DNA of 64,000 nt, from NCBI GenBank assembly GCA_025963715.1, contig JAOQAG010000038.1:87422-151421 (forward strand), read 5' to 3'. A program made the position numbers and the translations under genes. Source of the stretch: Bacteroidota bacterium. Its GTDB lineage: Bacteria; Bacteroidota; Bacteroidia; 2-12-FULL-35-15. Below are positions 26,950-38,200 of the stretch, one piece after another. Each line of letters starts with the position of its first letter. Position 1 is the stretch's first letter. Below the pieces are notes generated by a model, which had not been told where the DNA came from, made no database searches, and saw nothing but the letters and a program-made list of their open reading frames with translations.

Positions 26950-27595
26950 CATTGTCCTCTGTTTGTTATATTATCCAACTGTACTAATTCGCATTAAATG
27001 TTTTATTTTAATTGAAAAAATCTTAATTTGTGCGTCATTGCGAGGGCTTTTCGCCCGAAGTAATCTCATTCTGGATTATATACTGGTGTGAGATTGCTTC
27101 GGGCGAAAAGCCCTCGCAATGACGTTCTTAAAAGAATTTCTTTTCATGGTGCAAAGTTCCGGATACTCAATTAATATTTTGATCTGCAATTTATTTGCAA
27201 AGTAAAATAAAAAAGTAGTAAAGAATGTTTAACCGGACAAACATTGCGCAACAATTTCCTATTTCAACCGACACCTTTGCTTCTCTGTGACACTTTCAGA
27301 AAATTTGATTTTGCATTAGAAAAATGTAGGTTTTTGTTTGAATCCTTAAGAAGCATAAAATCGAATGCTGCTTCATTTTATACTTTTTTCTTTTTGTCTT
27401 GAAACAAAAAGAAACAATCCCGCAGGTGCGGGACAAGAACAATCCGCCGCGGCGGACCACGCACTATCCGACGCTTCCCCGCTACTTGTTCCGGCCACCG
27501 CGCCCTTCTGAATTGATTTTTCTTACTCCCTTCGGATCGGTGGGAATTAAAATCGTGCTCTGCTTCTCAAACATTCTGCCGCCAATTTTAATTTG
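26950..27595. repeat. Intergenic region with second copy of the 93-bp inverted-repeat element
   Basis: The element at 27034-27123 has the same GTCATTGCGAGGGCTTTTCG arms as 25416-25508 but with a shorter middle; its tail (27124-27170) repeats too. About 27180-27390 is unique AT-rich DNA with a 'CTTTGCTTCTCTGTGACACT' motif (27277-27296) that has a near copy at 32144-32162. Positions 27414-27434 hold 'AATCCCGCAGGTGCGGGACA', a frequent hairpin. No gene is supported; an open frame at 27399-27608 has no family features. Confidence 0.65.
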
Positions 27596-27722
27596 CAACC
27601 AATCATAATTTTCAATCATAAGCGCCACAGGCGATCTTTTTTACATCATAAAAATCATTTTTGATCTGCGTTCCGATACACAGCATCGTTTTTGAATGTC
27701 TGCTTCATTTATCAGCTTGATT
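27596..27722 (-). repeat. Dispersed repeat family A, copy 1 (inverted)
   Basis: Minus-strand copy of a ~130-bp unit. Marks in its own direction: GAAGCAGACATTCAAAAACG, GGAACGCAGATCAAAAATGA, AAAAGATCGCCTGTGGCGCT and TTATGATT-AAAATTATGATT. Other copies: plus at 30301-30460, 59855-59995, 60346-60435, 60784-60890; minus at 31682-31785 and 31897-32020. The CGCC-TGT-GGCG core can fold. No coding content. Confidence 0.8.
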
Positions 27723-27848
27723 ATTTTTTTCAAAATGGGATAAACTTTCCGATTTCATTTTAACTTTCTTAATAAATTAAATATAGTTTGTATCTTTTTA
27801 GGCAAAATTGGGTTATGAGTCTATAGCCACTATATAAAAATCTGCTGA

Positions 27849-30260
27849 ATGAAATATACGATTACTCTTCCCTATAAAATTTGTGTGTTCCTTGCTCTGC
27901 TCTCTCCTTTCGCCTGTATTTCGCAATGCGCCATAAAAGGCAACGTAGTTGATACTACGCAGGCCGCTATCCCCTACACTCCGGTTGGTTTATTAAACAG
28001 CAAGGATAGTTCTGTTTATAAAGGAGCAGTAACGGATCAGAATGGTAATTATTGTTTTGAAAATATTCATACGGGAGAATACATTCTAAAAATCAGTGCT
28101 GTTGGTTACAACACTTTTTATAGCACTAAAATAGAATTCGATAGTATTCATTTAATAAATATGCCCGTTTTTTCCCTTAGTTCCGGCAATACCAATCTAA
28201 AGACTGTTGACGTTGTTGCCTTTAAACCTACGGTAGAATTTAAAAAGGGGATCATTGTTTTGAATGTAGAAAATAACCTCATCGCTAAAGGCAACAGCGT
28301 TCTGGATCTGCTAAAACAAGTTCCCGGAGTAAATGTGGATGCTCAGAACAATGTTACAGTGAATGGCATGGGAGGAGTTCGTTTTTTGATGGATGGCAGG
28401 CTTCAGCAAATGTCGGATGCGCAAATGGCAACTATTTTAAGCGGAATGAGTGCCGAAACGATTACTTCGATCGAGCTTATAAAAAATCCTCCTGCAAAAT
28501 ACGATGCTTCCGGTACAGCCGGACTGATAAACATTGTTACAAAAAAAGCCAGGCTGAAAGGGATTAATGGCAGTATCGACCAATCATACAGCCAGGGAAA
28601 AGCAGGAAGATCTTTTACCACACTTACGCTTAATTTTAAAAATAATAAGTTGAGCGCATTCAGCAATTTAAGTTACGGCTACTTTAATATGTATGATCTT
28701 ACGGAATTAGACAGGATCCTTAGCACTACCGGCAGTACTACTGCTTTTAATGCGAGCGGTCATGTTTCCAGTTTACAGAAGTCTGCAAATTTTAATGGAG
28801 GAATAGAATATGAGCTCAGTCCAAAAACCATTATCGGGTTGTATTTTAACGACAATATTAACAGTTCAAATTCCGTTCAAAAAGCAACAACCACTGTTTT
28901 AGAAGGAAATGCTTTTAATTACAATTCATTTAGCTACCGTTCCGATCAAAAACAATATTACACTTCTCCGAATGTCAATTTTAACATCCTGCATAAGCTT
29001 GATACATTGGGCTCGCAGCTTCAACTCTCTTCGGATTATGTTAATGTGGCAGGAAATGATAATAAGTTTGTAGCCAATCATTTTTATGATCTTGCTAATG
29101 CTGAAATATTATCTCCTACTAACTACGCAACAAATACAAAAAGCGATTACAACATATTTTATCAGAAACTGGATTATACCAAGATGTGTAAGAAGGACTT
29201 TTCAATTGAAGCAGGTTTGAAAGGAAGTTTTATTAATATCAACAGCGATGCTGATTACACATTGCATAATTCAACCGGCGATACTGCGCTTCAAAACAAT
29301 TACATTTATAAAGAGCGTGTTTTGGCGGCTTATACTACCTTATCAAAAACTTATAAAAAAGTGGGCGCAACAATTGGCCTCCGCGCCGAACAAACGGATA
29401 TAAGCGGGCGAAACAAAATAACAGGTTTTATGCTGAACAGAAGCTATTTAAATTTTTTCCCCAGCTCCTCCCTGGACTATAAAATAAATGAAAAAAATAC
29501 GCTTACAGGCGCATACAGCTACCGGATCGACCGGCCGGGCTTTAACAGGATGAATCCGGCCCGGGTTTATAATGATGAATTAAATTACACGGTAGGAAAT
29601 CCAACTATAAAACCACAGTATACACACGATATTACAATGGATTATAATTATAACAGCTTTGTTACTGTTAGCTTTGATTATTACCGCACCCGTGATTTTA
29701 TGTACTGGTACACGTATACGAAACCTCAATCGAAGATAAACATTGACACTACATTTAATTATCGTTTGCGCGACAATTATAGCCTGAGCGTATTTGTTCA
29801 AAAACAAATCAAATGGTTTAATTTTCAGTTATACGGTTCGGTAATGTATTATGATTTTAAAGGAACCATAGACGGGGAAATTGCTAACTCTGCAACAAAG
29901 CAATTTTACGGGGCTTTAAAAGTAGAATTTTTATTACCAAAAAATTTCAAAATACAAGCAAACGGCTATTACGCCACTCCTTTTTATGATGCCATACAAA
30001 GATATGCCCCGGTAAGCTCCATTAATTTAGTGATCAGTAAAAGTCTTTTAAAAAACAAGCTGGATGTTACGCTTGGCTTCATGGATATATTCTATTCGGA
30101 GAATCAATCTATGTCCAGCAAGTTGCCTGATCAGTATTATTATTATTTCCAACGCGGAGACACACAAAGAGTGCGGCTTAGCTTAAGCTATAAATTCGGA
30201 AAGATGCAGATCGAACAGAAATTAAAACAGGAGGGTACGGATAACAGGTTTAAAAAATAA
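27849..30260 (+). CDS. Outer-membrane beta-barrel protein (TonB-receptor-like, OMP_b-brl_3 type)
   Basis: 803 residues. Signal peptide (MKYTITLPYKICVFLALLSP, ends near ISQC), a carboxypeptidase-regulatory-like beta domain (about 28-110; 'GNVVDTTQAAIPYTPVGLLN', 'YILKISAVGYNTF'), a plug-like region ('GNSVLDLLKQVPGVNVDAQN', 'SIELIKNPPAKYDASGTAG', about 145-225), and a long series of amphipathic strands with aromatic ends to the C-terminus (YKFGKMQIEQKLKQEG). This is the layout of Bacteroidota SusC-unrelated outer-membrane barrels of the 'beta-barrel family protein' group. No SusD partner or TonB box was seen, so nutrient uptake is possible but unproven. Inverted copies of repeat A lie on both sides. 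Confidence 0.82.
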   Translation: MKYTITLPYKICVFLALLSPFACISQCAIKGNVVDTTQAAIPYTPVGLLNSKDSSVYKGAVTDQNGNYCFENIHTGEYILKISAVGYNTFYSTKIEFDSIHLINMPVFSLSSGNTNLKTVDVVAFKPTVEFKKGIIVLNVENNLIAKGNSVLDLLKQVPGVNVDAQNNVTVNGMGGVRFLMDGRLQQMSDAQMATILSGMSAETITSIELIKNPPAKYDASGTAGLINIVTKKARLKGINGSIDQSYSQGKAGRSFTTLTLNFKNNKLSAFSNLSYGYFNMYDLTELDRILSTTGSTTAFNASGHVSSLQKSANFNGGIEYELSPKTIIGLYFNDNINSSNSVQKATTTVLEGNAFNYNSFSYRSDQKQYYTSPNVNFNILHKLDTLGSQLQLSSDYVNVAGNDNKFVANHFYDLANAEILSPTNYATNTKSDYNIFYQKLDYTKMCKKDFSIEAGLKGSFININSDADYTLHNSTGDTALQNNYIYKERVLAAYTTLSKTYKKVGATIGLRAEQTDISGRNKITGFMLNRSYLNFFPSSSLDYKINEKNTLTGAYSYRIDRPGFNRMNPARVYNDELNYTVGNPTIKPQYTHDITMDYNYNSFVTVSFDYYRTRDFMYWYTYTKPQSKINIDTTFNYRLRDNYSLSVFVQKQIKWFNFQLYGSVMYYDFKGTIDGEIANSATKQFYGALKVEFLLPKNFKIQANGYYATPFYDAIQRYAPVSSINLVISKSLLKNKLDVTLGFMDIFYSENQSMSSKLPDQYYYYFQRGDTQRVRLSLSYKFGKMQIEQKLKQEGTDNRFKK

Positions 30261-30300
30261 TAGTTACGTTGTAGAATAAAATCGAAAAGTTTATACCATT

Positions 30301-30460
30301 TTGGAAAAGGCAATCAAGCTGATAAATGAAGCAGACATTCAAAAACGCTGCTGTGTATCGGAACGCAGATCAAAAATGATTTTTATGATGTAAAAAAAGA
30401 TCGCCTGTGGCGCTTATGATTAAAAATTATGATTTGATTGCTTGCAAATCTATCAAAGTG
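30301..30460 (+). repeat. Dispersed repeat family A, copy 2
   Basis: Plus-strand copy, 40 bp after the barrel gene stop, opposite in orientation to copy 1 before that gene. It continues into 'TTGCAAATCTATCAAAGTGG' and 'GATATAGAACTTTATTTGGG', which recur at 60870-60925 and, inverted, at 31640-31700. Confidence 0.8.
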
Positions 30461-30792
30461 GGATTTAGTAATGATATAGAACTTTATTTGGGGGCTTCGA
30501 CTTTCTCCGCTTGCCCCGATTGCAATGACGCGGTACATGTTGGTATATTACAGTTCGCCTTTTGATTCTTTTGTTTTCTTTTGTGGTTTAAAATTACACG
30601 TTGGAATTCGCATCCCGCCTTATGTGTTTCTTTGTGTCTTATGTGGTAGATTAAGCGGGTAGATTTAAATTAAATGAGATCTTCTCCGCTTGACGGATCG
30701 GAATGACGTTCTTAAAATAAATTCTTTTCATGGTACAAAGTCCCGGATACTCAATAAAGATTAAAACTAAAAAAGTATAACATAAAAAAAAT
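30461..30792. repeat. Intergenic repeat blocks
   Basis: 'TTTTGATTCTTTTGTTTTCT' through 'GCGGGTAGATTTAAAT' (about 30560-30680) has a close copy at 63716-63825. It is followed by the 'ATTCTTTTCATGGTACAAAG' tail (30720-30757) shared with 25524 and 27138. No gene seen. Confidence 0.7.
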
Positions 30793-31422
30793 CTAATGTC
30801 TCCCCTTTACATCCGTTATCCTTCCTAAAAACTGCAAGCCGCGGGTAAATGCATATTTATAAAAATCAATGGCCCTGCTGGCACCGCTTTGCTGATAGAT
30901 CTTTTGACGCTGCTTTTCAACAGCGCGCTTTGAAATATACATCTCATCTGCAATTTCATCGTTTGTAAGACCATCAAATATCAGCGGCATTATTTCTTTT
31001 TGTCTTTCTGTAAACTGTTTTTTACCGGGAGATTTTTCATGAAGATATATCTTTCCATTTTGTATTTCCATTAATGCTTCCATTAACAACTCCGGTTCCA
31101 AAGCATCTTTTGGGATGTAACCTTTTGCTCCGCGTTGCAGGTAATGCTCCACTAAAACCCATTCAAAATAAAAACTTAAGATGATCACTTTTATTTCAGG
31201 GTATTTTTTGCTGATTATATCCAATGCTTTATTGCCATCCATTACAGGCATCTCCAGGTCAAGCAACACAACATCGGGATGGATTGTTTCGAGCAAACGC
31301 AGTAATTGTTTTCCATCCGCAGCCTCTCCAATAATTGATACACAGGAAGGTTCCAGCATTTCTGCAATCAATTTTCTATATCCTGCTTTATCGTCGGTAA
31401 TTATTATTTTTATTTTTTCCAT
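30793..31422 (-). CDS. NarL/LuxR-family response regulator
   Basis: 209 residues: a receiver domain (1-120) and a LuxR-type helix-turn-helix (about 138-195). The receiver has the acidic pair D10/D11, phosphoacceptor D55 in 'VVLLDLEMPVMDG', S83 in the switch position and K105 in 'GYIPKDA'. The output domain shows 'FTERQKEIMPLIFDGLTNDE', 'IADEMYISKRAVEKQRQKIY'. It should bind DNA as a phosphorylation-controlled dimer. No histidine kinase gene is adjacent; the nearest is the LytS-type kinase 30 kb away. It lies between the barrel gene and the 27-kb locus, transcribed in the same direction as that locus. Confidence 0.9.
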   Translation of the reverse strand: MEKIKIIITDDKAGYRKLIAEMLEPSCVSIIGEAADGKQLLRLLETIHPDVVLLDLEMPVMDGNKALDIISKKYPEIKVIILSFYFEWVLVEHYLQRGAKGYIPKDALEPELLMEALMEIQNGKIYLHEKSPGKKQFTERQKEIMPLIFDGLTNDEIADEMYISKRAVEKQRQKIYQQSGASRAIDFYKYAFTRGLQFLGRITDVKGRH

Positions 31423-32183
31423 AGGTCAGTAATGGGGGTATGATACTATGTGTAGCTAAAAATTTAAATGAGTCCCGGCAACTTTGTACTTGCAGATCCT
31501 GTTTCTATTGGTGCAATTTGGTGATTATTGTTTTAATTTAACTTTTAAATTTTGAAGGCCCGCCCGATTGAAATTTCGTTCAGTCGGGCAGACAAAATTT
31601 ACAATGCCGCAGGTGCGGGACGATCTTATCTCCAAAAGGTGAAGCCCAAAAATAGAGTTCTATATCATTACTAAATCCCACTTTGATAGATTTGCAAGCA
31701 ATCAAATCATAATTTGATCATAAGCGCCAAAGGCGATCTTTTTTACATCATAAAAATCATTTTTGATCTGCGTTCCGATACACAGATTAGCTTACTGGTT
31801 CATTTGTTCAATTGTTCATTGGTTGCTGTGTGTTTGCTGTGTATTATCAAATTACAGATGAATTATCATTAATGATCTATTGATTGATTTGTACTAAAAT
31901 CAAATCATAATTCAATCATAAGCGCCACAGGCGATCTTTTTTTACATCATAAAAATCATTTTTGATCTGCGTTCCTATACACAGCATCGTTTTTGAATGC
32001 CTGTTTCATTTATCAGCTTTGATCCGGCACGGGTAACGGCACCAATGAACAAATGAACCAGTAAACCAATGAACAAAATGAATCAATGAACAAACATCCA
32101 CCCGACTAACTTATAGCAAAAAAGCTATATTCCAATGGACACTTTTGCCTCTCTGTGACATTTTTTTGTTTACCAGCAATTAA
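31423..32183. repeat. Intergenic region with two inverted copies of repeat A
   Basis: No gene seen. Copies of repeat A on the minus strand lie at 31682-31785 and 31897-32020, with an AACAAATGAACC/ATGAACAAATG-rich block (32040-32095) after them. A 'GCCCGACTGAACGAAATTTC'-type hairpin occurs at 31558-31592 (CCCGCCCGATTGAAATTTCG and GTTCAGTCGGGC). The 'TTTTGCCTCTCTGTGACATT' motif at 32144-32163 is a near copy of 27277. Confidence 0.7.
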
Positions 32184-32213
32184 CCAGTGGGGAACAGGAA
32201 TGTTCCCCACTGG
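32184..32213 (-). terminator. Strong hairpin closing the 27-kb locus
   Basis: CCAGTGGGGAACA (32184-32196) pairs perfectly with TGTTCCCCACTGG (32201-32213) around a GGAA loop, 3 bp after the TAA (32217-32219) of the 3985-residue gene. No long T-run follows on the minus strand, so it may serve as a terminator or as a 3' RNA stabiliser. Confidence 0.7.
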
Positions 32214-32216
32214 TTT

Positions 32217-35200
32217 TTATTCCTGCGACATCCGATACACAAGCGTTTCAATGTTCATCAGCGTTTGCGTTTCATCAGTGTACTGCGAATACAGCTTCAG
32301 CGAAAACACCCATTCACCGCCGGTTTCCACCGGTTGATAGGTAGTTTGCCAACTGGTAATTGCAGTGTTGATCCCGGCAGCTGTGTTAGCAGACAAGGTC
32401 TGGTTAGGATAAAGGCCGATCGGCAGGTACGTGATCAGTCCCGGATCCGGCGGCGACGGAGCAACCAGCTCAAATCCATAACTAAGTCCCATCGTGATCT
32501 TCTGTCCGTTCATCTGTGTGCCAAAAAGATCTGTGAAGCAGGCATTCAGCGCATCCGTAAGGTTAGCACCCAGTGAAGTAATATCCACCCGCGTTCCAAA
32601 ATTATTGAGCGGAGTTACCACGCTGGCAGCAACAACGGTATCTGTTGTAAACAGAAAATCCGGGTTGGTAGGAACATTGTCGAGCAAATTCTGATTCCGC
32701 AACACATTCATCTGCGAACGTGCATTCTGGATCACACCCACATTCAGTTCCTTCCATACAAGCCTGAATTCCGGCCACGACGGTAACACCACAATATCCG
32801 AAGGCACCGTATAAACCGCGCTGCCTGTTCCGGCAACCAGCGTCATCTGGTGATACATTTCCGGGGATTCTGTTTCCGGATGCTCCGCGTCCACTTTTCT
32901 TCCCCACACCCATCCTTCCGGCCAGGTATTGTTTGGCCCCGGCTGCTGGTTGCCCGGAGTTGTCAGCGTAAGCGTATCCACCAGCACAGTAGTATCCACC
33001 AGTGTACGGTATTGCACACGCGCATTGAAAAAATACGTTTGCCCCGCAACCAGCTGATCCGTTGGATTGGTAGCAAATGCTTCCTGCGGCAAGCGTGTGG
33101 ACCAATAATCAGCCACATTGGTTACCAGTGATGCATACGTGCGCACCGCATTTTCAATGTCGGCAGGAGGAAATGCAGGAACTTCCGCAGTAAGGCTGTT
33201 CAGCATGTTCCAGAGTTCATCCGCCACAGTAATGTATTGTGCCAGCTCGGTAAATAAATCACGCGGATTATCTTCAGCTCTCGCCTCCATGTCCGGCGTG
33301 GTAAGATTAAACTGCGCCGTGATTACCACATAATCCTGTTCGGCATGCTGATGAGAATAAATAAATTCATAATCCCATTTGCTCAGCTGGCTCACATCCT
33401 GGGTTCCGTCCGGCGAATTTTGATTTGCCTGTTGCTGTACAATTTTTGGCAGATCAGGGAAATTACGCAGCGGAACCGGTACATCCACCGTTCCCGGATC
33501 GGTACCGCTAAGCGCCGACGGTTTTTCCGCACCCGCCTGCAACGGTACAAACGTAAGCCAGTCGGAAGATTTGTAATCGCCCGGCATATTTGCTCCGCTG
33601 ATGTTGAACTCAAGATGAGAGAGCGCGTAACCGAACATTCCCGATACATCCCTGTGGAAAGCCGGGTTGTCAAGGATCATCAGGAAGTTTACAAAATCAC
33701 TTGCCTGCGAAAGATCTGTTTTAGCAGCAATCATCGTAAGGCCCGGGATCATTGAATTACTTCCCGGTGCAACAATGCTTCCGTCTCCGTAAAGGGAAGC
33801 CGGTTCCAGCGAAGGATCCGTCTGCCAGGACGAATCAACCGTAGAATTATACTGGATCAGAACGGTTGCTTCGTATGTTTTGGCAAGGCTCACACCCAGC
33901 TGCTGTTCAAGCGATTCCTGTGCGCTTTCCAACCCGGCCTGTTTACCGGGATCCGTAATAGCAAGCACCGTATCCAGTCCCGCGGCAATTTCAGGAATCA
34001 GCGTTTCTTTTGCATCCAGCACCGCATCCAGCTGCGTACGGATGGTTGTATCTCCATACACCGCAGTGGCGTAAGGCCCGGAAAGGAAACGGTCCATATC
34101 TTCCACAAAGCGCCGCGCCCATAATTCCACATCAATGCTCTGGAATGCAATTTCCTGTGCGGTTCCCAGGTTGCCATTGCTGCTGAGCGGCGCAACAGAG
34201 ATCGTACGTGTAACAAGGAACTGGTAGAGCGGCAGCAGCGCAAAAAAGCGCGGCTGAGCCACATTATTTACCTGTGTTCCTCCCACAAGTTCCACTTCCT
34301 TAATTCCGTTGCTATCAAAATTGATCTGCCACAGATCCTGTTTTACACCATTTACTTTTGCCGTAGCGATGCGAAGATCCGGCAAAGCCAGCTTCATTTC
34401 GGCTACAAAAGCATTGAGCGTAAGCCCGCTGTCGGCACTCGTATTATTTACCGGTGGCGGAAAGTCCGATTCCGTCATTTCAACACTACCCGTACCGGTT
34501 GCTGTTTTGAAATAAGTATTGATCAATGCCTCCGGACGGAGCAAGCGCAATGAAACCTGCAGCGGAACGATCGGCGACAGGTACGGCCCGCCGCTGCCCA
34601 TGTTGGCTGTGAAGCTGATCTCAGCCGGAGGAATAAAAGCCAGCGCACCGGCCGCTATAAACGTTTCCGCCAGGTTGGCCATTATAATTTCATTCGCGCT
34701 GATCGTCACGTGCTGTTCTGCAAAACGCGAAATAATACTATTGAACGTATCATTGGCCTGCGTTACAACCGATACCATTTTTGCCACATTGTAAAGTGTA
34801 TAACCGCTGCCGATGAGGTTTTCCATCGCAACGTTGGCAAGCGCAAAGGAAGCCGGAGTAACTCCGTACGTTGCCAGGATGGTTTCCGGCGCTGTTGCCT
34901 GCGCAAATTTTGCAGGTGGGCAAATAAATAATCCGCCGGGATCAAGCACGCCGGTAGTAGCGCCCATTCCATTCACAAGATCTGCAAGGGTTGCTGTTGG
35001 CGCCTGTGCCTGCAACAATACCAGTACCGAAGCAAAAGAAGGGTTTCCGGTGCCTGTATTTACATTGTAAGTGGTGCCACCAACCGGGATCGCAATCACA
35101 ATGCCCGGAACAATGGTTCCCGGCATATTTTGATTCACCGTAGCCAGCTGCAACGCGGCAGAAGCGGTGGTAACAACGTAATTGAAACGCAGCGCTACTG

Positions 35201-38200
35201 CATTCAGCGTATCCCCGCTGAGGATCGTGTACGGTATGCTGATCATATTGCTCTCCGACGTTGGCCACGATAAGGTGCCGGGCACAACTATTTGAGTTCC
35301 CTGCGGCAGCACAAGCCCCGCATTGGCATCCAAAAGAAGATCTGCCGGGCAGGCATACCGGTCGGCAAATTCCTGCAGCGTAGGAATAGTGCTACCCATG
35401 CTCACGTTACTGAAATTACCAAAATAGATCAGCGCGCCCGGATCAAACAGATCAGGCGTATCTACGTTGAGTGTAGCCAGTGTGGCAACGCTCACACCGC
35501 TGCTGTTTGTTTCCAGCTTATCGCCTTCCTGGATCAGGTAAGTGTTTGCAAACAGCGACTGGTTAACGGCAAACATACCCGTTAACTCGCTGTGAAGCGC
35601 AGCCAGGGCAGCAACAGTGGTATTAACGCCCAGGGTGGCATATTTTTTTACCACCAGGTCAAAGCTGTTTGTTGTTGCATCCACCGTTACAACCACCTCC
35701 GTTACATCGTCCACTTCCATCTTAAACTCAAAACCCATTTCGAGCACCGGTTGTAAGGCATTGGTTATGGCCAGGTCATAAACGGTAGTATGGTTATTAT
35801 TGGCAAGTGTAAGCATCTCCGTGCTTGGTTCGGTAGCTCCCGTAGAAATAGTGATCTGCGGAATTACCATGCTGCTTCCTGCTTTGAGCAGCAAGCCGGT
35901 ATTTTCAGGCATCGTAAGCAAATCTTCATCAGTAGCTGGTTTCGGCCAGCCAGTTGGCGGCATATTATACAGCTGGCTGATGCTCTGATGTTCTACAAAG
36001 GGATAGTAAGCCGGAACAACCGGCAGTGAAGCGCCAAAGAGCGATGGTAGTAATGTATCGGCATTTGCTTGCGCGAGCTCGGTATTTCGAACGCCATATT
36101 GTGTGAGAATATCTCCAAGCGAATTGCAGTTTGCCGGGCTGGTAGCGGTCATCTGCGTTAGTCCCGAAAAGACAGCATACGATCCCACGGCAAATTTCCA
36201 CAGCGGGCTGATATCCCCGATCGCGATCCCTTTATTTCCGAAATTAGCATCGGTCACATAATTCAGCGATGATACGATCCAGCCATTGATCTGCGGCTGT
36301 ACCAGTTGGTAATAAGCCTGCGCAAACTGATCCCGCTGCTGAACAACCTGGTCGGCATTCACAGTGCCGCTTTGCGACGGCGTAGGAAGCATTTCCGACG
36401 GACGCGGAGAAATGTAAACGGATAACTGCGCTCCTAAACCGGAAGGCAATACGTTGTAATACCGCGCAGTGGAAGGCCAGTCGCCCACACCGATCATATT
36501 GTCGGTATAACCCACTGGAACAGATGTAGCACCTGTGCCGGTTGCATTTGCCCCGGTGCGGTTCCCCAGCACATCCCCAAAAGTAAATACAAAGGAGGCA
36601 GAAGGCATCTGCGTTTGTGTTCCGTATCCCTGGTAAGGATCACCGGCAGGCAGCGGCAGCCCCAGCACAGCCGGGGAAGCAATGGCAGTACCGGCAATAA
36701 TAAAGCGCGAAACCGGCATTACCTGTGAGTATTGCCAATACGGCAAGACATCATCTTCATCTTCGCTGACAAGCCCGGCTCGTAAGGCTTTACGGGCATT
36801 GCGCGCTTTTTCCCAAGCCTGGCCCGGTAGGTTTTTTGTAGGATTTGGCAATACCGGAAGCCCGGATGCATCGGCTGCAAAAGGCGAACCGGCTGTTTCT
36901 GCAACTTCATAGCACAGTAAACTGTATAATGTTTTTAGCATGATCTCATCGGCGCTAAACGAAGCGGATTGTGTTTCCGGGTTGTCGAGCACTAATTCAA
37001 AACCTACATTTCCCGGAGGCATCAGTGCCTGCGTAACTGTTTCCGATGGGTCAATGCTACCGGCGCTTTGAATGAAAACCGAAAGCTGTGTATTTTCATT
37101 CCCCGGCCCTATCAGCACACAATTATTGAAAGCAAGCAGCTTACGTCCGCCGGACTCAACCGATTGCTGTGTACCTGCGATCACAAGCAGCTGCAATGTA
37201 ATATTGCCTTGCTGATCGATGGCACTGCCAGGCAAATCCTGGCCCGGACTAAAATAATAACCGGTTCCGCCAACCACACTGCCTTCCCAGAGCAGCATCA
37301 GAAAATCGGCAAGCTCGTTCATGCTGGCGTAATATACATTTCCACTGCCTCCACCCACTGCCTCGCGAAGCATCATGGACGGCGGTACGGAGAGTGTAGA
37401 CAGGTTGCTTTTGATCAGGTACGCGTCGGCAGCAGCGGCTGTTAAAACCGTTACTCCCGAAGTATTTGCTGCATCCGGCGAAGGAGAAAGTAACTGGTAA
37501 GAAACAGTGTTTGTGCTGTTAGTTCCAACTCTCAGCCAGTTGCTGAGTGTGATGAGCGTGCTTCGCTTATCAGTATCCACTCCAATCAGGTTGAACTCCG
37601 AAGAGCTTCCGTTGAGTCGTTTTATCTTGAACGGGATCATCGTACCAAACGTACTGTTGTCGATCTGTGTGGCTACTGCACCGGCCTCGCCTCCGAGCGG
37701 CGCAGCAAGCACTTCATAAGCAATTAGTGTTCCGGCCTGCGCTTTGGTTTGCAGTTCCGCTGGCAGCACCCACATGCCCGGGTTGCCGGTTACGTTTTCC
37801 TCTCCGGCAACAACCGGAATTGGTATAGTTACCGGTGTTTGCAGCTCTACGCGATGATCAAGCCCATACGTGCGCGGTACCGTTCCGCTTACAGGAAGAA
37901 TGGAAGGTGCAACATCCGTAGGAGGAACAGGTTGTATTGCCAATCCCGCCGCCGGTGAATCGGCAGCAATATCAGCATTGGTATAGCTGTAATCCAGTGA
38001 AGTAGTAACCGGTGCGGTAAGCAGCACCATTCCCACTTTAAATGTTTCTTCGTTCAAACCGGGATTGTATTCCAGGAGATCCGGGTAAAGCGCTTCCAGC
38101 GAGGCAAGTGTATCGCCTTCCTGAACGGTGATGGAGTTGAATAATTCGATCCATGTTTGTTCGGAGAAAAGCGAAAGCGCCAGTGCAACCGCTGTTGGCT

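Noticed and set aside
27399..27608. Open frame with P/R-rich translation
   Set aside because: It covers a known hairpin-type intergenic block (CCCGCAGGTGCGGG) and has no protein-like features.
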